From contig DFIX01000003.1 of assembly GCA_002371495.1 (NCBI GenBank), forward strand, positions 7,149 through 28,093: a DNA stretch of 20,945 nucleotides, read 5' to 3'. Made by a program: the position numbers and the translations under genes. The notes beneath the pieces were generated by a model. That model did no database searches and was not told where the DNA came from. It worked only from the letters and a program-made list of their open reading frames with translations. The stretch comes from Eggerthellaceae bacterium UBA3686 (GTDB lineage Bacteria; Actinomycetota; Coriobacteriia; Coriobacteriales; Eggerthellaceae). This document shows positions 3,910 to 12,075 of this stretch, one piece after another; position 1 is the stretch's first letter, and the number at the start of each line of letters is the position of its first letter.

Positions 3910-6626
3910 GCTGTCTCGCTTACCGTCGACAGGTTCGCTGCTATTTTCTCATCGCGCGGCATGGGGCGGAACAAGCCGAACAGGATCGCGGCGATTAGCA
4001 GGAAGGCAACCGCCGTACCAAATCCGAACTGCCCCAGCACTACGAGCTTGCCTACCTGGTATACGATGAGTGCAATGGCGTACGCCCAGCCGCATTCCCA
4101 GCCAATTGCCGCCCAGAACCACTTGTTGAATCCGCCCATTTCGCGCTTGATGGCGCCCATCGCAGCGAAGCACGGCGCGCAGAGCAGCTGGAATGTCATA
4201 AAGGCGAACGCAGCAACGGGAACAAGTGCAAGCGAGCCGGTGGTTGCAGCCAGCGCCTGCATGAATTCGCTTGCCCACGGAAGCTCTCCACCACCGAACA
4301 CGATGGCCATCGTGCCAATGACGTTTTCCTTGGCAATGAGGCCCGTTATGACCGTGGATGCAGACTGCCAATTGTTGAACCCGAGCGGCGTGAACACCCA
4401 TGCAAACGCGTTTCCGAAGTACGCCAGGAACGAATAATCCATGAGCTCTTCGCCGACCCACATGAACTGACCCTCGTAGACGCCGTAGCCAGAAAGGAAC
4501 CATACGACCACGGTAGCCAGCAGGATGATGGTTCCGGCTTTTCTGATGAACGCCCATGCGCGCTCCCACATGCTGCGAAGAAGGTCAACGAAGCGAGGAA
4601 GGCGATATTCGGGAAGCTCCATGATGTAGGGTGTCGTCTCGCCGCGGAAAGCCTTGAATTTCTTCAAGATGATGCCGCTCATGACGATAGAGGCGATACC
4701 CATGAAGTACGCGAGCGGGGCAACCCACCACACGCCGCCGAACACAGCGGTAGCGATGAGCGCGATTATGGGCAGCTTCGCAGAGCAGGGCATAAACGTG
4801 GTTGTCATTACGGTCAGGTGGCGCGACGATTCGGATTCGATCGTGCGCGACGCCATGACGCCCGGTACGCCGCAGCCCGTGCCGATGATCATGGGGATGA
4901 ACGTCTTGCCGGAAAGCCCGAAACGACGGAACAGACGATCGAGGATGAACGTGACGCGCGCCATGTAGCCGCAGCGCTCCAAGATTGCCAGCAGGAAGAA
5001 CAAAATCATGATTTGCGGCACGAATCCAAGCACAGCGCCAACACCTGCGACGATGCCGTCCATGATGAGGTCATAGAGCCAGTCGACGCAGCCAACTGCC
5101 TGGAGCGCCCCACCCAGAAGCACGGGGATGCCGGGAATCCAGATGCCGTACGCCTCGTGCTCTTGCGGCGCAGGTACCAAGACGCCCTGCGGAACCATCT
5201 CGCCCTCGTTATCCTCGGAGGCAACTTCGCCGTCGAAGTTGTAAACGACTGCTTCGGCTGCTTCGGAGCGGCCTTCAGCGGCGATTTCGCCGTTACGGGC
5301 ATCGGCTAACGCCTGCGCCTTCGCTTCGTTCTGCTCGCCAACATAGACGAAGTAGTCTGTTTGCGTTAGATCCTCCTCGTTGATGATAGTGTATTCGGCG
5401 ATGACACCTTCGCTTGCGGCCTTCGCTTCAAATGCCTTCAACGCGGCTTGCGTTTCCGCCGATTCGGGGTCGGGCTCGAACCCTTCGCCCATTGCCTCGA
5501 TCGTTTCCTCATCGGGCTCGGCGAGGAAATTGGCTGCTACTGCGGTCGTATCGATGCCCTTCTCTGACGCGGCGTCCAGGTAGTTTGCGATTGCTTCCTG
5601 GGCTTCGTCGTACGGCTCTGCGTCGGCATCGTATCTTGCCTGAGTGCTTGCATCGGGGTTCACTATGGCGACAGGGTCGAGGTACCATCCGTCCCCGAAC
5701 ACGCCATCGTTAGCCCAGTCTGTTGCGTAACCGCCTACGGTGCTGACGGAAATGTAGTAAATGGCAGCGATGATTACCACGAAGATTGGCAGCGCCAGCA
5801 CGCGATTGAGCAGGATGCGGTCGATTTTCGAGGTCGTGCTCATCTCGGGCTCGGTCTTCTTTTGGACTTCGTTGATGAAGCTCGTGATGAAGTTGTAACG
5901 CTCGTTGCTGATTACGGCATCGGCACGGTCACCGAAACGCGCCTCGACCGCGCGTACGTGTCCGTCGAGGTCTTCTATTCCGCCGAGTTCTGCGAGCACC
6001 TTCTCGTCGCGCTCCAAATATTTAATTGCGTAGTAGCGCTTCAGCTGAGGTGCTACCGCCTGAGGCAAGTCTGCTTCGAGGTGCTCGATGAGCGCTTCAA
6101 GGTCAGGCGAGAAGCGAGCAGGCGAGGGGGCTTTTCTGCCCTCTGCAGCTACTTTTGCTGCTGCGATTACGTTGTCGATTCCATCGCCCTGCAATGCCGA
6201 GATCTCCACAACGGGCAAATCAAGCTCTTTGGAAAGGGCAGCGGAATCCAGCTCGCATCCACGCTTGTGCACAACGTCCATCTGGTTGAGCGCGACGACC
6301 ACGGGCACGCCGAATTCCATAAGCTGCGTCGTTAAGTACAGATTGCGTTCAAGATTAGATGCATCGACGATGTCTACAATGACATCGGGTGAACCTTGAA
6401 CCAGGTAATCGCGGGCAATGATTTCCTCATTGGAATACGGCGACAACGAGTAGATGCCTGGAAGGTCGACTACTTCGACATCCGAATGGTTCTTCAATTT
6501 GCCCGTTTTACGCTCTACGGTGACGCCGGGCCAGTTACCCACATATTGGTGATTACCGGTGAGCTGGTTGAACAGCGTGGTCTTACCCGAATTTGGGTTG
6601 CCGACCAGCGCAATCGTCAATGCCAT
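3906..6626 (-). CDS. feoB: Ferrous iron transport protein B (GTPase-coupled permease)
   Basis: FeoB imports Fe(II) across the cytoplasmic membrane. From the chosen start it has 906 residues. The N-terminal G domain shows G1 GNPNSGKT (9-16), the G2 region GNWPGVTVE (30-38), G3 DLPG (54-57), G4 NQMD (114-117) and G5 SAL (143-145). A helical GDI-like spacer follows, then the first membrane helix (about 278-297). The two gate regions contain ILERCGYMARV (548-558) and the GTGCGVPGVMASR motif (582-594), with further helices to the C-terminus. Most unusual is residues ~312-495: about 180 acidic, Ala/Glu/Asp-rich residues inserted between the first helix and the core, probably outside the membrane. 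Typical FeoB has 650-800 residues. The start at 6626 puts MALTIALVGN at the N-terminus; AGAAGGAG lies 12 bases upstream, and an alternative ATG at 6638 abuts it. Confidence 0.95.
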   Translation of the reverse strand: MALTIALVGNPNSGKTTLFNQLTGNHQYVGNWPGVTVERKTGKLKNHSDVEVVDLPGIYSLSPYSNEEIIARDYLVQGSPDVIVDIVDASNLERNLYLTTQLMEFGVPVVVALNQMDVVHKRGCELDSAALSKELDLPVVEISALQGDGIDNVIAAAKVAAEGRKAPSPARFSPDLEALIEHLEADLPQAVAPQLKRYYAIKYLERDEKVLAELGGIEDLDGHVRAVEARFGDRADAVISNERYNFITSFINEVQKKTEPEMSTTSKIDRILLNRVLALPIFVVIIAAIYYISVSTVGGYATDWANDGVFGDGWYLDPVAIVNPDASTQARYDADAEPYDEAQEAIANYLDAASEKGIDTTAVAANFLAEPDEETIEAMGEGFEPDPESAETQAALKAFEAKAASEGVIAEYTIINEEDLTQTDYFVYVGEQNEAKAQALADARNGEIAAEGRSEAAEAVVYNFDGEVASEDNEGEMVPQGVLVPAPQEHEAYGIWIPGIPVLLGGALQAVGCVDWLYDLIMDGIVAGVGAVLGFVPQIMILFFLLAILERCGYMARVTFILDRLFRRFGLSGKTFIPMIIGTGCGVPGVMASRTIESESSRHLTVMTTTFMPCSAKLPIIALIATAVFGGVWWVAPLAYFMGIASIVMSGIILKKFKAFRGETTPYIMELPEYRLPRFVDLLRSMWERAWAFIRKAGTIILLATVVVWFLSGYGVYEGQFMWVGEELMDYSFLAYFGNAFAWVFTPLGFNNWQSASTVITGLIAKENVIGTMAIVFGGGELPWASEFMQALAATTGSLALVPVAAFAFMTFQLLCAPCFAAMGAIKREMGGFNKWFWAAIGWECGWAYAIALIVYQVGKLVVLGQFGFGTAVAFLLIAAILFGLFRPMPRDEKIAANLSTVSETA

Positions 6627-6680
6627 ATCGAGATTCATCTCCTTCTGTAAGTTATCTTTATGCAACAATTATTTGCGCGA

Positions 6681-6704
6681 AGAAAACCCCGGGAAAGCCC
6701 GGGG
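6681..6704 (-). terminator. Terminator-like hairpin between feoA and feoB
   Basis: On the minus strand CCCCGGG, loop CTTT, CCCGGGG is followed directly by TTTTCTTC. It starts 11 bases after the feoA stop and ends 54 bases before the feoB start. Such a hairpin would cut feoB transcription below that of feoA, unless readthrough or a second promoter applies. Confidence 0.75.
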
Positions 6705-6715
6705 TGGGGAAAAGG

Positions 6716-6940
6716 TTAAGCTGGTATTACTTCGATGTTGGCGGCATCTGAGCGGCGAAGCGACAGGTGGTAGCCACGAACCGTCACGTCGATGGGATCT
6801 CCCAAAGGAGCGATTTTCATTACGCAGATTTCAGCGCCCTTCGTAATACCCATATCCATGATGCGTCTGCGGATTTCGCCCTCATCGTTCAATCGCTCGA
6901 CTATGCATGTATGGCCCACTTCCATGTCGTTCAGTGTCAC
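6716..6940 (-). CDS. feoA: Ferrous iron transport protein A
   Basis: FeoA is a small SH3-like cytoplasmic protein that acts with FeoB. The product has 74 residues and the family pattern: an N-terminal Leu-x-x-Met-x-x-Gly strand, IRRRIMDMGITKGAEICV in the middle, and a closing DVTVRGYHLSLRR strand. The start is GTG at 6940, 8 bases after TAAGGAGG (6949-6956). A longer frame opening at 6970 would place that ribosome site inside the coding sequence. The gene heads the leftward feo cluster, behind a promoter with an overlapping palindrome. Confidence 0.92.
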   Translation of the reverse strand: MTLNDMEVGHTCIVERLNDEGEIRRRIMDMGITKGAEICVMKIAPLGDPIDVTVRGYHLSLRRSDAANIEVIPA

Positions 6941-6982
6941 GCCTTTAACCTCCTTAGTTAAGTTATACACGGTTAATTAATA

Positions 6983-7010
6983 AGTATACTTTTGGTAACA
7001 CTATTGTCAA
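6983..7010 (-). promoter_or_regulatory. Promoter of feoA
   Basis: On the minus strand TTGACA (7010-7005), a 16-base spacer and TATACT (6988-6983) match the housekeeping consensus almost fully. The start codon is about 40 bases downstream. Confidence 0.75.
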
Positions 7011-7019
7011 TACAATAGT
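7000..7019. promoter_or_regulatory. Palindromic operator over the feoA -35 box
   Basis: ACTATTGT (7000-7007), spacer CAAT and ACAATAGT (7012-7019) form a perfect 8-bp inverted repeat that covers the -35 hexamer. This is the position of a repressor site. An iron-responsive repressor of the Fur or DtxR/IdeR type is the natural candidate, but the sequence is not a textbook box for either. Confidence 0.6.
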
Positions 7020-7250
7020 TAACATGAGTTGTTATTTCCTATATGAATATGATGGAATGAGCGAAGATTTGGCTCGTGCAGCTGTGTGCAGGCTATGCCT
7101 TCTGTTGGGCAATAGGCTTACTCGGTTTTGCGATGTGATTGGAATCGGCGTCCTGCTAGAAAGCGACTCTGGCATCTTCGTGCTTGCTGTTCGTCTGGTA
7201 TATTGTTCCTATTAGTCGTAATGGGGTTGCGACCAGCATAGGAGCGCGTT

Positions 7251-10109
7251 ATGTACAGCAAAACGAAGGTCCTAAGCGATCAGAATATGGCAGTCGTCGA
7301 GCAGTTCGGCGAGCATATGCCAGGAGGCTTCTACATCTATAAGGATGATGGTGCTAGAGAGGTGCTCTATGCTAACAATACCGCCATTCAGATATTCGGA
7401 TGCGAGGACCTGGAAGACTTCAAAGATTACTGCGGTATAAAGTTTCGCGGGATGATACATCCGGACGATTACCAGAAAGTCGTCAAGTCGAAACGGGAGC
7501 AAACAAGCGAAGGGTACGACAAGCTCGAGCACCTTGAATTTCGTATCATCCGCAAAGACGGGGAGGTTCGCTGGATAGACGGACACGGGCATTACGTGCA
7601 AACTGACGGCATAAACAGCTTGCGTTACGTGTTCGTTTCGGATATCACCGAGAAGCATCTTAAAGTAGAATCCGATTCGACCTTGCGTTCTGCAGTAATC
7701 GAGGCATTGACGCGCGTTTACGATTCGGTGTGGCTCATAGACGACATTGAGGCCCAGCGATTCGAGCTTTACCGTATCGACGAAGAGACTGCGCACCTGC
7801 TGCCAGCTCAAGTTGCGTTAAACATAAACAAGTATTCTGATGCCTTGGCTTTTTATTCTCAACTGGTATACGAGGAAGACCGAAGCAAGTTCCTCGAAGC
7901 CGTGACTGCCGAGAAAATAATCAGTAACACAAAAGATAGGCTTATCTATTCGGTTCCATTCCGGCGCGTGTTCGATAACGAGGTGCGCTACTACCGGCTC
8001 GAGTTCGCGAAGCTCGACATAGGCGGCGGAAAGATGGGAATCGTGGGCGGCTTCAAGGACGTCGACGAAGAGGTGCGCAAAGAGCAGGAAATACAGAAGA
8101 CCCTGAACCTCAGGTCGGCAGTCATCGAGGCCCTGACCCGCGTATACGATTCGGTGTGGCTCATCCGCGACATCGAAACGCAGGAGTTCGAACTGTACCG
8201 CATCGACGAGGTTACAAGCCATCTGCTGCCGGCGCGCGAGGCCATCAACATTACGAAGTTTTCCGATGCTCTGGCCTTCTACTCCAAACTCGTTCTCGAA
8301 GAAGATCGGGAACGGTTCCTGAATGCCGTAACGCCTAAAAACATCATCAGCAATACTGAAGACAAGCTCATTTACTCGGTGCCCTTCCGGCGCATGTTCG
8401 AAGACCAGGTCCGCTACTACCGGCTCGAGTTCGCGAAGCTCGACATCGGCGGCGGAAAGATGGGAATCGTGGGCGGCTTCAAGGACGTCGACGAAGAGGT
8501 GCGCAAAGAGCAAGAGATCCAGCAGGCCCTGCGAGATGCCATCGAAACCGCAAATGCTTCGAACGAAGCCAAGAGCGATTTCTTGGCGAGCATGAGCCAT
8601 GATATGCGCACTCCCATGAATGGCATTATAGGTATGACGGCCATAGCCGAAAAGAACCTGGATAATCGCGAGAAGGTCGCCGATTGCCTGCACAAGATTT
8701 CCGAATCGTCGAATCATCTGCTGGCTTTGATAAACGACGTCCTGGATATGAACAAAATAGAGTCGGGGAAGGTAGAGCTTCACGAGCAGGATTTCTACCT
8801 GGCAGACCTAATTGACGGTATGCTCACGATGACACGGCCTCAGATCCAAGCTCATGGGCATTCTTTCAGGGCTAATATCGCCGGCGTCAAGCACGAGCAC
8901 GTGGTGGGAGACCTTCGTCGCATAGAGCAAGTCTTCGTCAACATCATGAGTAACGCCATTAAATACACGCCCGATGGCGGTCGGATTACATTGAGTGTCG
9001 ACGAGTTGCCGACGGGCATAAAGGGGTTCAGCCATTATCAGTTCATTTTCGAAGATAACGGGTATGGCATGACCGAGGAGTTCCAAAAGCACCTATTCGA
9101 GCCCTTCACGCGTGCGGATGACAAGAAAACTGCAAGCATACAAGGAACCGGTCTCGGTATGGCCATCACGCGCAACATCGTTCGCATGATGGGTGGCGAC
9201 ATTACCGTCCAGAGCACGTACGGCGAAGGATCCAAGTTCACGGTAAATCTGTACCTGAGAAACCATGACCATGCGCATCACGGTCATGACGGGTTTACGA
9301 ATTTGCGCATCTTGGTAGTGGACGACGATGAGGCGTCTTGCATATCAGCGTGCGAGATTTTGGGCAATATGGAGATGAAGGGCGAATGCGCACATACGGG
9401 AAAAGCGGGCATCGATAAAGCTATAGCAGCGAAAGAATTGGGCAAGGAGTATCACGTTATCATCGTTGATTGGACTTTGCCCGACCTAAGCGGTGCTGAA
9501 GCTGTGAGGCAGATACGCGAAGCGGTAGGGCCGGGCGTGCCGATAATTGTGGCTTCCTCGCAGGATTGGGGCGAAATCGACCAACGAGCGCGGGAGGCAG
9601 GGTGCACGTCATTCATAAGCAAGCCTCTGTTCCGGACCAAACTAACGGCGCTTTTCAACTCGCTCGTTGGCGTTGAAGACGATGCTGATGCGGTGCCTTC
9701 CCTTGTTACGCTCGAGGATTTGGACCTTACTGGTCACAGGGTCTTGCTAGCCGAAGACAACGAGCTGAATGCCGAGATTGCGATGAGCTTCCTCGAAATG
9801 CCTGGGCTCGAGGTCGATTGGGCAGAGGACGGGCAACAAGCGCTCGAAATGCTCGCCAAATCGCCAGATGGCTATTACTCCCTGATAATAATGGACGTGC
9901 GCATGCCGAAGATGACCGGGATCGAGGCTACGAAAGCCATTCGCGAATTAGATAGATCCTACGCCAAGAGCATCCCCATCGTCGCCATGACCGCTAACGC
10001 GTTTGCGGAAGATGTCCTCAACTGCAAAAATGCGGGCATGAACGAGCATATAAAGAAACCGATCGATGTGAATGTCCTGGCAAGGGTTCTCAGCACGTAC
10101 GTGCAATAA
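7251..10109 (+). CDS. Hybrid sensor histidine kinase with duplicated sensor domain and two receivers
   Basis: The 952-residue protein has no membrane segment and should sense a cytoplasmic signal. Order: a PAS domain with PAC-type end (about 20-135, ending RYVFVSDITEKH); two copies of a 142-residue sensor unit (145-286, 287-428); the dimerisation/phosphoacceptor domain with H450 in FLASMSHDMRTPMNG; the HATPase domain with N-box around N564/N568, DNGYGM (602-607) and GTGLGM (632-637); receiver 1 (685-807) with D740 in VIIVDWTLP; receiver 2 (829-950) with D882 in IIMDVRMPK. Both receivers keep the acidic pocket and C-terminal lysine (KP). The ATG at 7251 has AGGAG 7 bases upstream. It lies divergent from feoA, so a link to iron or redox is possible but only positional. 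No DNA-binding output domain is fused and no partner regulator is adjacent. Confidence 0.95.
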   Translation: MYSKTKVLSDQNMAVVEQFGEHMPGGFYIYKDDGAREVLYANNTAIQIFGCEDLEDFKDYCGIKFRGMIHPDDYQKVVKSKREQTSEGYDKLEHLEFRIIRKDGEVRWIDGHGHYVQTDGINSLRYVFVSDITEKHLKVESDSTLRSAVIEALTRVYDSVWLIDDIEAQRFELYRIDEETAHLLPAQVALNINKYSDALAFYSQLVYEEDRSKFLEAVTAEKIISNTKDRLIYSVPFRRVFDNEVRYYRLEFAKLDIGGGKMGIVGGFKDVDEEVRKEQEIQKTLNLRSAVIEALTRVYDSVWLIRDIETQEFELYRIDEVTSHLLPAREAINITKFSDALAFYSKLVLEEDRERFLNAVTPKNIISNTEDKLIYSVPFRRMFEDQVRYYRLEFAKLDIGGGKMGIVGGFKDVDEEVRKEQEIQQALRDAIETANASNEAKSDFLASMSHDMRTPMNGIIGMTAIAEKNLDNREKVADCLHKISESSNHLLALINDVLDMNKIESGKVELHEQDFYLADLIDGMLTMTRPQIQAHGHSFRANIAGVKHEHVVGDLRRIEQVFVNIMSNAIKYTPDGGRITLSVDELPTGIKGFSHYQFIFEDNGYGMTEEFQKHLFEPFTRADDKKTASIQGTGLGMAITRNIVRMMGGDITVQSTYGEGSKFTVNLYLRNHDHAHHGHDGFTNLRILVVDDDEASCISACEILGNMEMKGECAHTGKAGIDKAIAAKELGKEYHVIIVDWTLPDLSGAEAVRQIREAVGPGVPIIVASSQDWGEIDQRAREAGCTSFISKPLFRTKLTALFNSLVGVEDDADAVPSLVTLEDLDLTGHRVLLAEDNELNAEIAMSFLEMPGLEVDWAEDGQQALEMLAKSPDGYYSLIIMDVRMPKMTGIEATKAIRELDRSYAKSIPIVAMTANAFAEDVLNCKNAGMNEHIKKPIDVNVLARVLSTYVQ
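7683..8534 (+). repeat. In-frame tandem duplication inside the kinase gene (period 426 bp)
   Basis: Units 7683-8108 and 8109-8534 each encode 142 residues starting LRSAVIEALTRVYDSVWLI. The first three quarters are clearly diverged in DNA and moderately in protein. The block 7986-8086 and its partner 8412-8512 differ at one base in 101, which points to recent gene conversion of that part or very uneven constraint. Confidence 0.85.
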
Positions 10110-10211
10110 CGTATACGGATACTGCGGGCAGGATTTGGGCAGGGCGTGCGAAAGGCAGCGCGGCATGCCAGACTATTTAAAGCGCCTGAGTTATTCATGA
10201 AGGGATAAAGT

Positions 10212-11021
10212 ATGAAACGCTTATTGGCAAGTTTTGTAGCAAGTGCTCTTGTAGCATGTTTCGCCATGGCTGGTTGCGCGGGAGGATCAGCTAGCTCGTT
10301 GGCGCCGGCGTTTTCTGGGTCGTCGGCGACCGCCTCGTCGGAGGCCGTTTCGACAGAGATTTCCTCTTCGGAGGCTGCTGCGTCCTCGACAGCATCGGGT
10401 TCTTCGTCGACTGTTGCGCAACAAGGAGATTGGGAAATCCCCGAAAGCTTGGGCGAGGCGGATTTGACGGATGATGAAAAGGAAACCTTCCAGAAGGCCT
10501 TGGGCGCACAATCTGGTGCAGACTACGAGCCGATAGCAGTGCTGGCCACGCAGGTGGTTGCAGGCGAGAACCTTGCGTATCTGTGCAGGGGCGCCTCGAC
10601 CGACGGCGCCGCGCAATGGGATATTGTGGTTGTATACAAGGACCTGCAGGGAAACGCGAGCATTACTGGGGCGGCGGCCTTCGATTTGGCAGACATCAAG
10701 ACAACCGATGAGGCTGCAAGCACCGAGGCAACTGGCGCATGGGAGGTCAGGCAGGCAAGCTCCGGCGTGGCTATGACCGCAGAGGCGGCGCAAGCGTTTA
10801 CCAAGGCAATTGCCAGCTATGACGACCTGCAGATTAACCCGTTGGCATTGTTGGGCACCCAACAAGGTGATGGAACTGATTACCTAATACTTGGCACGCA
10901 TAATGGCGCTACGCAAGATTCTGCGCCTGCTGTTTTCGTAGTCAATGTTCACGAAAGTGCGGATGGTGCTGCCGAGCTGATTGACGAATCCAAACTAGAT
11001 CTGCTCGCTTACGTAAGCTAA
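10212..11021 (+). CDS. Secreted lipoprotein with two cystatin-like repeats
   Basis: The 269-residue product starts with a lipoprotein signal peptide: basic MKR, a hydrophobic core and lipobox MAGC with Cys22. Residues ~25-70 are a Ser/Ala/Thr-rich linker. Two related units follow, about 73-165 and 176-269. Each begins G-x-W-E, has a Lys/Ala-rich helix, then a P-(I/L)-A-(V/L)-L-(A/G)-T-Q strand, and ends with a V-V/V-N strand. In unit 1 the strand continues QVVAG (114-118), the hallmark of the cystatin inhibitory loop; unit 2 has QQGDG (217-221). The exact family is not known to me; a cystatin-like fold is suggested by the motif. A ribosome site (AAGGGA) precedes the ATG. The following HAD gene begins 19 bases downstream, so the two may be co-transcribed. 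Confidence 0.85.
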   Translation: MKRLLASFVASALVACFAMAGCAGGSASSLAPAFSGSSATASSEAVSTEISSSEAAASSTASGSSSTVAQQGDWEIPESLGEADLTDDEKETFQKALGAQSGADYEPIAVLATQVVAGENLAYLCRGASTDGAAQWDIVVVYKDLQGNASITGAAAFDLADIKTTDEAASTEATGAWEVRQASSGVAMTAEAAQAFTKAIASYDDLQINPLALLGTQQGDGTDYLILGTHNGATQDSAPAVFVVNVHESADGAAELIDESKLDLLAYVS

Positions 11022-11040
11022 AGAAAAGAGTTATTGGTAA

Positions 11041-11739
11041 ATGACCTGCTTGACCAAGGTCGTGTTCTTCGACGTGGGGCAGACGCTCTTGCGCGCTGAT
11101 CCTCCGGTTCCGGAAGTGTTTGCGCGCGTAGCTCAACGTCGCGGTCATGACATCACTGTTCGCGACGTCGAACCTTGCATGGTAGACGTCGATGCTTTCT
11201 ACGAGTCAGAGTATATGCGCGATGGGGATTTCTGGTGCGTGCACGAGCGTGCCGTGCAGATATGGCTCGATATGTACGCGATGATGGCCGACTATTGCGA
11301 TTTAAAAGATGATGAGGAATTGCCTCAAGCTGTGTACGACGAGTACCTGAAGCCGAGCAATTGGACTGCGTACCCCGATGTGGAAGCGTGCTTGAAAGGG
11401 CTTAAGCGTCGCGGGTTCAGGCTTGGGATCATCTCTAACTGGGATGCGACGCTCGAAGGGCTTATACGAGGAATGGGCATGTTGCCCTATTTCGACGAAG
11501 TTGTCGCATCGGCTGCGGTCGGATGCCGAAAACCGGGACGGGCGATTTTCGACATAGCATTGGAGCGAATGGGTGCAAGCGCAGAAGAGGCTGTACATGT
11601 TGGTGATTTGCCCACAGCCGATGGCGAGGGGGCCAGCAATGCGGGCATAAGGCCCATCATTATTGACCGGAAGGGCGCGCTCGAAGACGAGAGATTCGAG
11701 CATATAGAGCTTCTTACTGATTTGGTGAGTTTGCTCTAG
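11041..11739 (+). CDS. HAD-superfamily hydrolase, subfamily IA (REG-2-like)
   Basis: The 232-residue protein is a haloacid-dehalogenase-like hydrolase with an alpha-helical cap at about 20-110. Motif I is FFDVGQTLL, with nucleophile D11; motif II is S132 in GIISNWDA; motif III is K164 in GCRKPG; motif IV is HVGDLPTAD with D189 and D194. In most HAD phosphatases the residue two after the nucleophile is the acid/base Asp; here it is Gly (D-V-G-Q-T), as in REG-2-like members, so activity may be altered. The substrate cannot be told from sequence. The ribosome site is weak, which fits coupling to the lipoprotein gene 19 bases upstream. Confidence 0.88.
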   Translation: MTCLTKVVFFDVGQTLLRADPPVPEVFARVAQRRGHDITVRDVEPCMVDVDAFYESEYMRDGDFWCVHERAVQIWLDMYAMMADYCDLKDDEELPQAVYDEYLKPSNWTAYPDVEACLKGLKRRGFRLGIISNWDATLEGLIRGMGMLPYFDEVVASAAVGCRKPGRAIFDIALERMGASAEEAVHVGDLPTADGEGASNAGIRPIIIDRKGALEDERFEHIELLTDLVSLL

Positions 11740-11796
11740 GAATAGCCTGCTCAAGTCGATGTGTTCACAGAAGATACAAATTTTGAAAAAAGTTCT

Positions 11797-11825
11797 TGCA
11801 AGCGCATGGCCATGAGAGTAATATA
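11797..11825 (+). promoter_or_regulatory. Promoter of the tRNA-Gly gene
   Basis: TTGCAA (11797-11802), a 17-base spacer and TAATAT (11820-11825). The -10 box ends 12 bases before the mature tRNA-Gly 5' end, the usual distance for a stable-RNA promoter. Confidence 0.7.
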
Positions 11826-11837
11826 TCTCCTTGCGAC

Positions 11838-11913
11838 GCGGACATGGCTCAGCTGGTAGAGCACCACCTTGCCAAGGTGGGGGTCGCGGGTTCGAACCCC
11901 GTTGTCCGCTCCA
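11838..11913 (+). tRNA. tRNA-Gly(GCC)
   Basis: A full cloverleaf: acceptor GCGGACA/TGTCCGC, anticodon stem CCACC/GGTGG with loop TTGCCAA (anticodon GCC), T-loop TTCGAAC, discriminator T and encoded CCA. Reads Gly codons GGC and GGU. Confidence 0.96.
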
Positions 11914-11921
11914 GAATATTT

Positions 11922-11951
11922 AAAGGCCGGTCTTTTAAGGCCGGCCTTTTT
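11922..11951 (+). terminator. Terminator between tRNA-Gly and tRNA-Cys
   Basis: AAAGGCCGG (11922-11930) pairs with CCGGCCTTT (11941-11949), and TTTTT closes it. It would separate the two tRNA transcripts or limit readthrough. No separate promoter for tRNA-Cys is evident in the 46-base gap, so readthrough may feed it. Confidence 0.8.
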
Positions 11952-11959
11952 AAGTAAAC

Positions 11960-12033
11960 GGCGACGTGGCCAAGTGGTAAGGCAGAGGCCTGCAAAGCCT
12001 TCACCCCCGGTTCGAATCCGGGCGTCGCCTCCA
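11960..12033 (+). tRNA. tRNA-Cys(GCA)
   Basis: A full cloverleaf: acceptor GGCGACG/CGTCGCC, anticodon stem AGGCC/AGCCT around loop TGCAA with anticodon GCA, T-loop TTCGAAT, discriminator T and encoded CCA. Confidence 0.95.
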
Positions 12034-12039
12034 AAGATT

Positions 12040-12064
12040 AAAGCTCCCATTCGGGAGCTTTTAT
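12040..12064 (+). terminator. Terminator after tRNA-Cys
   Basis: AAAGCTCCC (12040-12048), loop ATTC and GGGAGCTTT (12053-12061) followed by TATT. A compact, perfect 9-bp stem with a short T run. Confidence 0.85.
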
Positions 12065-12075
12065 TGTTCCAGATC

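Noticed and set aside
7024..7215. 63-codon rightward ORF between feoA and the kinase
   Set aside because: No ribosome site, unlikely composition, and it begins next to the feo operator. The 7020-7250 gap otherwise shows only weak promoter-like sequence (TATATT at 7199).
7818..8783. 321-codon leftward ORF opposite the kinase
   Set aside because: It mirrors the duplicated sensor region and has no own start signal or motif.
11751..12050. Leftward ORFs with GVRTRDPHLGK and GFEPGVKA
   Set aside because: They are antisense translations of tRNA-Gly and tRNA-Cys.
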